Shown here one piece after another: positions 55,020-61,623 of a stretch of 64,000 bases of DNA. This DNA is from Maribacter aquivivus. GTDB taxonomy: Bacteria; Bacteroidota; Bacteroidia; Flavobacteriales; Flavobacteriaceae. How positions within the stretch are numbered: the first letter of the stretch is position 1; every line of letters starts with the position of its first letter. Under the pieces are notes generated by a model that saw only the letters and a program-made list of their open reading frames with translations, searched no databases and was not told the origin of the DNA. The DNA lies in assembly GCF_900142175.1 (NCBI RefSeq), contig NZ_FQZX01000001.1, forward strand, positions 2,294,001-2,358,000. Direction: 5' to 3'. The translations under genes were made by a program, and so were the position numbers.

Positions 55020-56159
55020 ATGAAAATACTAACCATTGATGATCAACAACTTATTTTATTATCTGTTGAGAAAAGACTTACCGAATTAGGTTATGATGTA
55101 AAAACAGCTGATTCTGGTAAAAAAGGAATAGAAGTATATGATTCATTTGAACCAGATTTAGTTCTTGTAGATATAAATATGCCAGATATGTCTGGTTTAG
55201 ATGTTGTTAAACATATTAAAGAAGGCAAACGTAATACTACGCGGGTATTGGTTATGTCTGGTAACACCGATGAAACCATTATTACAGATGGCTTTACTTT
55301 AGGTATTGACGATTATATGAAAAAACCTGTGAGTTTGTCTGAAATGGCGGCTCGTATTAAAAGGTTGATCGGCGCGCCAGTTATTGAACTGAATGCACAA
55401 GAGTCTACTAGCACTAGAATGCTCCAAAAAAACTGTGTAGGGGTTGTTATACCTTGTTATAATGAAGAAGAACGTCTTTTAGGAAAAGAGTTCAGAGACT
55501 TTGCGCATAGTAACCTTGGGTACCATCTTTGTTTTGTAAACGACGGTAGTACAGATAAAACACTAGAAGTTTTAGAAGAATTAAAGAAAGGCAACGAAAG
55601 CAATATCAGTATATACGATTGCGAGAAAAATGGTGGTAAGGCCGAAGCGGTACGCTTGGGTATGCTACACTTGGCAAAAGACCTTCAGTTAGATTATATC
55701 GGATTTTTAGATGCCGATCTGTCTACCGATTTTAGGGATTTTGACGATTTAGTAGAAACCTTAGATCAATCTGATTTTAAGATTGTTAGTGGTTCTAGAA
55801 TGAGTAGAATGGGTGCAGATATTACTAAAGAATCTGCACGTAAGGTTATTAGTATGACTATTAACCTAATCATTAGAACCATTTTAAGAATGCCATTTAA
55901 TGATACCCAATGTGGAGCAAAAGTGATGGATCGTTCAGTAGTTCCTTTACTTTTTAGTAAACCTTTTATTACCAAGTGGTTGTTTGATGTTGAAATGTTT
56001 ATTCGAATGAGAAAATACTTTGGTAAAACCGAAGCGAAAAAACTTATTTGTGAGCAACCATTAAAAAGATGGATACATGCCGATGGTTCTAAATTATCAA
56101 TGAAAGATTCTGTCAAAATCGTTGGTCAGTTGGCAAAAATCGCTTTTGTATATAGATAA
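55020..56159 (+). CDS. Response-regulator receiver fused to GT2 glycosyltransferase
   Basis: 379 residues. Residues 1-120 are a complete receiver: D7-D8, phospho-Asp51 (LVDINMPDMSG), switch Ser in VMSGNTDE, Lys in DYMKKPVSL. After a short linker, residues about 138-370 form a GT-A family 2 domain of the dolichyl-phosphate-mannose/glucose synthase type: GVVIPCYNEEERL, FVNDGSTDKT, the DxD motif D231-A-D233, and DTQCGAKVMDRS. No C-terminal membrane helix is evident. Both halves keep their catalytic residues, so phosphorylation could control transferase activity directly. It lies between the two flippase/GT pairs. Confidence 0.9.
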   Translation: MKILTIDDQQLILLSVEKRLTELGYDVKTADSGKKGIEVYDSFEPDLVLVDINMPDMSGLDVVKHIKEGKRNTTRVLVMSGNTDETIITDGFTLGIDDYMKKPVSLSEMAARIKRLIGAPVIELNAQESTSTRMLQKNCVGVVIPCYNEEERLLGKEFRDFAHSNLGYHLCFVNDGSTDKTLEVLEELKKGNESNISIYDCEKNGGKAEAVRLGMLHLAKDLQLDYIGFLDADLSTDFRDFDDLVETLDQSDFKIVSGSRMSRMGADITKESARKVISMTINLIIRTILRMPFNDTQCGAKVMDRSVVPLLFSKPFITKWLFDVEMFIRMRKYFGKTEAKKLICEQPLKRWIHADGSKLSMKDSVKIVGQLAKIAFVYR

Positions 56160-56198
56160 ATAAGTATTACCAAACCCCCGAAAAACCCTATCAAAATC

Positions 56199-57470
56199 AT
56201 GACAGCAATTAAATTGGCCTTAAAGCGGATTTCCCCTAAACATTTGTTTATGGGCAGTGCTTTGCTGGTAAATGGTGGTAACTATTTATATAATTTACTT
56301 TTAGGTAGATTACTTGGTCCTGAGGCTTTTGCCGATGCCGCGCTTTTAGTGACATTACTTTTAGTGTTGTCTTTTGTTGGTATGACTTTTCAATTGGCAA
56401 CCACAAAATTTGCTGTGTTATTTACAGATTATACGTGGATTATTTTTAAGAATACTATGTATAGATATGCATTGGTATTCGGTGTATTTACCGGTATTCT
56501 TGTACTCATTTTTTCTAAAAATTTACAAGCACTCTTTAATACGCAAAACCATTACATGTTCATGATATTTGCTGTGGCCATACCCTTATACTTTGTTATG
56601 AGTGTAAACAGGGGTAGGTTTCAAGGTAAGCATGACTTTGGTAAATTGGCAGGTACTTACCAAACAGAAATGTGGAGTAGGTTATTGATTACTTTTGCCT
56701 TGCTATTATTGCTACCCTTAGAACCCGGAATGTTAATAGCAGTGGGTATTGCACTTTCTTTTGTATTCGGACTTTTTCCGTCAGATTTTAAAGGTGTTCA
56801 AGTTTTTTCTAAAGATAAATTAGCTGCGGTAGATTTAAAACAAGTCTGGCTTTTTATTGGTCTTACGGCTGGTTATGAGCTTACGCAGATAATAATAAAC
56901 AATAGTGACATTCTATTGGTCAAGCATTATTTTGATGATAAACAGGCTGGCTTGTATTCATCATTGGCATTGATCGGTAGGGTAGTGTACTTTGTTGCTT
57001 GGATGTTTGTAATGCTATTAATGCCAACGGTTATTCAAAAACAAAAAGATGGCGAGCCAACGGCTCCGGTACTTTTTAAGTATGTATTCTTTATTGGTGG
57101 CTTATCTACCTTTATAGTTTTTGTATGCTTTCTGTTTCCAAATTTGATCATTACGTTAATGTTCGGGGACGCGTATTTGTCTATTGCACATTTACTTTGG
57201 AAATATGCTTTGGCGACATCACTATTCGCAGTCTCTAATATTTTTGCATATTACTTTCTGTCATTAAATCAATATTCACCTGTAATACTTTCAGGTCTTT
57301 TAGGTTTTTCTCAAGTAGCACTCATCATGCTTTATCACGATAATCTTGAAACCGTAGTTCACATGCAAATCATTGCCATGGTCATACTATTGGTGGCACA
57401 GTTACTATTTTTCATCATCAAGAATAAGAAAGATTCATCAGCCTTAAAAAAACAAAATAATTTGGTCTAG
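56199..57470 (+). CDS. Polysaccharide flippase-like membrane protein (copy 2)
   Basis: 423 residues, about 12 membrane helices. It is strikingly similar along its length to the protein at 52002: ISPKHLFMGSALLVNGGNYLYN, GRLLGPEAFADAALL, GRVVYFVAWMFVMLL. The C-terminal tail (KNKKDSSALKKQNNLV) is longer and basic. Predicted lipid-linked sugar flippase. It is 39 bp after the receiver-GT2 gene and probably co-transcribed with it and with GT4-2. Confidence 0.85.
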   Translation: MTAIKLALKRISPKHLFMGSALLVNGGNYLYNLLLGRLLGPEAFADAALLVTLLLVLSFVGMTFQLATTKFAVLFTDYTWIIFKNTMYRYALVFGVFTGILVLIFSKNLQALFNTQNHYMFMIFAVAIPLYFVMSVNRGRFQGKHDFGKLAGTYQTEMWSRLLITFALLLLLPLEPGMLIAVGIALSFVFGLFPSDFKGVQVFSKDKLAAVDLKQVWLFIGLTAGYELTQIIINNSDILLVKHYFDDKQAGLYSSLALIGRVVYFVAWMFVMLLMPTVIQKQKDGEPTAPVLFKYVFFIGGLSTFIVFVCFLFPNLIITLMFGDAYLSIAHLLWKYALATSLFAVSNIFAYYFLSLNQYSPVILSGLLGFSQVALIMLYHDNLETVVHMQIIAMVILLVAQLLFFIIKNKKDSSALKKQNNLV

Positions 57471-57519
57471 CACTGCTTTTCCAAAACAAAATAACCCTGA
57501 ATACTAAAATTTAGTTCAA

Positions 57520-58749
57520 ATGAAATTAGCAATCGTAACCGCCTATCCGCCCAGTAAAGTAACTTTAACAGAGTACGGTTATTACTTGGTAAAACACTTT
57601 AGACTTCAAGAAGAAGTGACCGAATTAATTTTGATCACCGATCGAACCGATGAACCTAAAGATTTAAACTTTGAAGAAAACGGTTGTAAGATTACGGTAA
57701 AGGAATGTTGGAGCTTTAATAGCTACAGTAATATCTTTAGTATTAGCAAGACAATTTCGCAAACAAAGCCAGATGCCGTATTATTCAATCTTCAGTTTTT
57801 AAAATTCGGAGATAAGAAAATACCGGCGGCACTAGGGCTAATGCTTCCATTTATTTGCAAGTCTAAGGGTATACCAACAATATCACTTTTACATAATATT
57901 CTAGAACAGGTTGATCTAGAAAATGCAGGTTTTACTAAAAACAAGCTGTTACAAAGTATCTATAATTTCATAGGTACAACGTTGACCAAATTTGTACTGG
58001 CGTCAGATATTCTTGCCGTTACTATTAGTAAATATGTGACAACGCTTGAAGATAAATATAAGGTTAAGAATGTAGCATTAATTCCGCATGGCGCTTTTGA
58101 AACTCCGCCAGAGCCAGACTTTAAGCTTCCGGCTGGTCCAAAACAGGTAATGGCTTTCGGTAAATTTGGTACGTACAAAAAAGTAGAAATACTTATTGAA
58201 GCCGTAGAAGAAATTAGAGCTCGAACCAATGAAGATATAGAAATCGTTATTGCAGGTACAGATAGCCCTAATACCCCTGGTTATTTGGAAGAAATGAAGC
58301 AGAAATATAGCCACGTGCCTCAAATTAGGTATACAGGTTATGTAGCAGAAGAAGATGTGGCTAAAATATTCGGTGATAGTGCGGTAACTGTATTCCCATA
58401 TACATCAACAACAGGTAGCTCTGGCGTATTGCACCAAGCTGGTAGTTATGGTAACGCTGTTGCCTTACCAGATTTAGGTGACTTAAGTGTTTTGGTTAAG
58501 GAGGAAGGATATGTAGGCGAATTTTTCGATGCACACGATACTTCATCTTTGGCAAATGCCATTGAGAAAATTATTACCAATGATGCTTATAGAATTCAAT
58601 TGGCGAAACAAAATTATAAAGCGGCATGCTCTTTACCAATGTCTGCAATTACACAAATGTATATAGATTACTTTAAGGCAATCCAGAAATCCAAAGAAAG
58701 TGGTTTCAATATTGATATATCAACTATGGAGAAGAAATTGGTTCATTAA
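57520..58749 (+). CDS. GT4-type glycosyltransferase (copy 2)
   Basis: 409 residues, the same length as copy 1, with 49 of the first 60 residues identical by my count. AFGKFGTYKKVEILIEA and VFPYTSTTGSSGVLHQAGSYG are preserved. Same predicted function, possibly with a different acceptor. It ends the plus-strand operon (terminator follows). No LytTR-type box is seen directly upstream, unlike copy 1. Confidence 0.88.
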   Translation: MKLAIVTAYPPSKVTLTEYGYYLVKHFRLQEEVTELILITDRTDEPKDLNFEENGCKITVKECWSFNSYSNIFSISKTISQTKPDAVLFNLQFLKFGDKKIPAALGLMLPFICKSKGIPTISLLHNILEQVDLENAGFTKNKLLQSIYNFIGTTLTKFVLASDILAVTISKYVTTLEDKYKVKNVALIPHGAFETPPEPDFKLPAGPKQVMAFGKFGTYKKVEILIEAVEEIRARTNEDIEIVIAGTDSPNTPGYLEEMKQKYSHVPQIRYTGYVAEEDVAKIFGDSAVTVFPYTSTTGSSGVLHQAGSYGNAVALPDLGDLSVLVKEEGYVGEFFDAHDTSSLANAIEKIITNDAYRIQLAKQNYKAACSLPMSAITQMYIDYFKAIQKSKESGFNIDISTMEKKLVH

Positions 58750-58772
58750 GAATCGATATGGTTAGTATTTAT

Positions 58773-58800
58773 AGGCTGGTGTGGTAACCAGCCTTTTTTT
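58773..58800 (+). terminator. Terminator after glycosyltransferase 2
   Basis: AGGCTGGT, 6-nt loop, ACCAGCCT followed by six further T residues; 8-bp GC-rich stem. Confidence 0.88.
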
Positions 58801-58855
58801 ATGCCTTATTTTTCGACACCTATTATTGAATTGGATTGCGCAGAAAAATGGTTGC

Positions 58856-60394
58856 TTAGTTTTTTATCGCCAGTTCAAAATAGGATGGTTTTTTATTTCC
58901 TAAAGAATCTAAACAACCAAAGAAATGTTGCTTTTTGGTTTTCCAAGGTAGGCTACCCGCAACAGAACTAGGTACTTTTTCAAAATCATACAGCGTCCAA
59001 AATAAAAAGGGAATGTTCTCTTTTTCTAAATAGCCTTGCATTTCTTTATAATAAGCAGCTTGTTTTTCATCTGAACCTAAGAATCCGCTCCACATACCAT
59101 CATAAGAAGAATCACCATATTCCTGTAAAACAATAGGTTTATTTGGAGTTAAATACCTTAGAATTTTATAAGATTCTATAAAATATTGCGGTTTTTTATA
59201 ATAGTGAAAAGAAATAAAATCTACTTCTTTAGATAAGTTCAATGCCGCTTCAGGGTTAGACCAGCCAATAGTTATAGGGTTCTTTTTATCCCATTTTCTG
59301 ATTTCTAAAATCATTTGATTCAACCATTGAATTACAGTGTTCTCTCCACGAGAATCAAAATCTAGGTCGGGTTCATTTTTTATATCCCAACCTAATAGGG
59401 CAGGGTGGTCTTTAACGGAATTTACTATGGCTTCTGCATGTCTGTGAGTGAGTGTCCAGTTAGAAATATCGTAATCCCCATAGAAATCAAATAAAGTTAT
59501 CAAAACATCTAATTTGTGGTCTTGTGCTTTATCCAAAAGTATCTTTAAAAGTGCAAGTTTTTTTTCATCGACCCTGTTTTTTCCAAAATCTTCATATTGT
59601 AGAAATACACGAATCGTATTTAAACCCATATCTTGAATAATCTGAAAATCTTGATCAATTATAGTATCATTAAATCTTTTACCAAAAGTATCCCAAGGGG
59701 AATCTTTAGGGTAGTAGTTAATGCCTTTCTGGTTCTTTATTTTTTCAAGTTTGGGTGCTATGTTTCGCTCAATTACTTCAGTAGTATCTGCAGGTGTAGG
59801 TATTTCTTTTAAATGTCTAATACGCCAAAATCCGTCCTCTAAAAGCATCATAATTTGGTAGCTGGTGGTATCTTTTTCTTTAAGTATAAGTGTTTCACCT
59901 TCGTACGTTTCTTGGTATTCTTCAACATTATAATCTTTGAAGACGACCATTGTACCATCTGCAGTATAAAAATCTAAAGCAGATTTATGGCTTAAGGTTG
60001 TACGCTTGTACCAGTGATTATTCTTTTTGTTGAGGTCAATATTATCATAAAGTCTAGCTCTTGCACTATCGGTGTAGAAATCTTCAATACCGTAACGGTC
60101 ATTTTTCTTAAATGCGATATTTCGAACGTGCCATGCGTTCATGTAATCGTTGGTGATTTCGCCCAATGCTTGCTCTTCCATTGGGCGCCCTGGGTTATCT
60201 ATATTAGACCATTCTAGATTTGGCTTATACACATCATCCATAGGTACTTCTAAATGGAGCATAGAAGTTTTATCTGCACCGGTGTTCATAAATGCCCATG
60301 CAGCGCCTATTCCGTAGAGAATAAGTCCGTTAATAGCCAAAAAGGTGACTATCAATACGGTTCTGTATAATGTTTTATTTAACTGTATCGCCAT
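58856..60394 (-). CDS. Membrane-anchored GH-A clan (GH5-like) glycoside hydrolase
   Basis: 512 residues. An N-terminal signal-anchor (residues 12-35) leads to a periplasmic domain of about 120 residues (80-200: an NTF2/SnoaL-like pattern, DFYTDSARARLYDNI...FWRIRHLKEI), then a TIM-barrel. Catalytic residues expected for the clan are the acid/base E341 in the N-E-P motif (WDIKNEPD) and the nucleophile E425 (VLQEYGDSS), about 84 residues apart as usual. Target polysaccharide unknown; likely trims the exopolysaccharide made by this locus. The start overlaps the Ig-like lipoprotein gene by 20 nt. Confidence 0.82.
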   Translation of the reverse strand: MAIQLNKTLYRTVLIVTFLAINGLILYGIGAAWAFMNTGADKTSMLHLEVPMDDVYKPNLEWSNIDNPGRPMEEQALGEITNDYMNAWHVRNIAFKKNDRYGIEDFYTDSARARLYDNIDLNKKNNHWYKRTTLSHKSALDFYTADGTMVVFKDYNVEEYQETYEGETLILKEKDTTSYQIMMLLEDGFWRIRHLKEIPTPADTTEVIERNIAPKLEKIKNQKGINYYPKDSPWDTFGKRFNDTIIDQDFQIIQDMGLNTIRVFLQYEDFGKNRVDEKKLALLKILLDKAQDHKLDVLITLFDFYGDYDISNWTLTHRHAEAIVNSVKDHPALLGWDIKNEPDLDFDSRGENTVIQWLNQMILEIRKWDKKNPITIGWSNPEAALNLSKEVDFISFHYYKKPQYFIESYKILRYLTPNKPIVLQEYGDSSYDGMWSGFLGSDEKQAAYYKEMQGYLEKENIPFLFWTLYDFEKVPSSVAGSLPWKTKKQHFFGCLDSLGNKKPSYFELAIKN

Positions 60395-61622
60395 GTATAC
60401 TTTTTGTAAACTCTTTTGTGATGCCTGCAGCCGTTATTTTAAATATATAATCGCCATCCGGTAAAAAATACTCGCCCAAGAAAATATTACAAACTCCGCT
60501 TTTAGTGGTTGTAATTTTAGATTCTATAAATGTTCCTTCTGTATCATAAATTTCTAGTTGCAATAGGAGTCCGTCAGGAATAAGCTGTTTCATAAAGCTC
60601 TCGAACGGACCAATATCTATATTTCTGTTTCCTTTAGAGAAATGAACAGGATAGTCTTTTATGGCAGCTTTAAACTCAAATTCTGTGGTATTACTTTCTG
60701 CGGCACCAGTTACAAAAGCCTGTATTTCCCATGAAGCAGGTTTATCTGGGTGCAGTGTTTTCGCCTCTGCAATACCGTTTATAGTGGTACCTATGGTGTA
60801 TAAGTAAGCGTCGTTTTCATTTTTAATGACAAAGGTTACCAAGGTACCGTTGGTGACCATATTGCCAAATTCATCTTTTATAATATCTGATGTAAACGTT
60901 ACAATTTGGTTGCCATCAGCAAAGTTGTGTGCACTAGAACCACTAATGTTAAAGTTGACCGCATTAGCAGGATAAACAATTGTAGCCAGTTCTTTTGAAG
61001 AAGTACCGTTACATTCTGATGTTACCAATATTCTCCCGGATTTTAAAGTAGATGCCACATTGTACCAAGCAATAAAGCTTTCCGTCATTATTTTTAACTC
61101 GTCAATATTCTCTTGAAATTGATATTTAATCGTTACCTCAGTACCATCATCTAAGGGGTTGTCATAAGCATCTGTAGGTGATATGGTCAGCATAGAGAAA
61201 TCATTTCTACCAGCAGTTATACTACGCGGTCCAAAATACGATTCTACATAGGTGGCTTTAGATGCGTTCGTTGCAATTTCATGGGTGCCGTTACGTAAAG
61301 TTTCGCCATGTAATAACAACTTCCACCGAAATGGTCCAGCAATTCTAGTAAAGTTTGTAGGGATGTTAAAAGTGATGTTTTCAGCAGTTGAATGATCAGG
61401 ATTCAATAACACATTACCGTATGCGTTTTTTACTTGTAGTTTATAATTTGCAGTAGGTATATCTGTACTAAAAGCCAAGGTAATAGCCTCGCCTGCAACA
61501 CTTGTATTTGTTGTTGTAATTAAAGTAGTATTTGGGGTGTTCGTTTCCTTTGGTTGTTCTTTCTCTTTACTAGAGCAACCAAGCAGTACAAGACTTAAAA
61601 TCATTAAAATTTTAATACGCAT
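60375..61622 (-). CDS. Lipoprotein with invasin-like Ig (Big_1-type) domains
   Basis: 415 residues from the ATG at 61622 (an ATG at 61658 would overlap the preceding gene). Lipobox LSLVLLGC, then a Ser/Thr-rich linker. Two Ig-like repeats are visible: DAYDNPLDDGTEVTIKYQ and DEFGNMVTNGTLVTFVIKN, each beginning D-x-x-x-N-P/M as in bacterial Ig-like invasin domains. A C-terminal beta domain follows. Surface or periplasmic scaffold or adhesin, sharing an operon with the glycosidase and the large membrane protein. Exact role unknown. Confidence 0.75.
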   Translation of the reverse strand: MRIKILMILSLVLLGCSSKEKEQPKETNTPNTTLITTTNTSVAGEAITLAFSTDIPTANYKLQVKNAYGNVLLNPDHSTAENITFNIPTNFTRIAGPFRWKLLLHGETLRNGTHEIATNASKATYVESYFGPRSITAGRNDFSMLTISPTDAYDNPLDDGTEVTIKYQFQENIDELKIMTESFIAWYNVASTLKSGRILVTSECNGTSSKELATIVYPANAVNFNISGSSAHNFADGNQIVTFTSDIIKDEFGNMVTNGTLVTFVIKNENDAYLYTIGTTINGIAEAKTLHPDKPASWEIQAFVTGAAESNTTEFEFKAAIKDYPVHFSKGNRNIDIGPFESFMKQLIPDGLLLQLEIYDTEGTFIESKITTTKSGVCNIFLGEYFLPDGDYIFKITAAGITKEFTKSIHGDTVK

Positions 61623-61623
61623 A

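Noticed and set aside
49716..58749. Identifying the region as a Pel or Pga exopolysaccharide operon
   Set aside because: TPR-barrel and flippase features are suggestive, but PelA/D/E or PgaB/C/D equivalents are absent and the GT4 does not match PelF.
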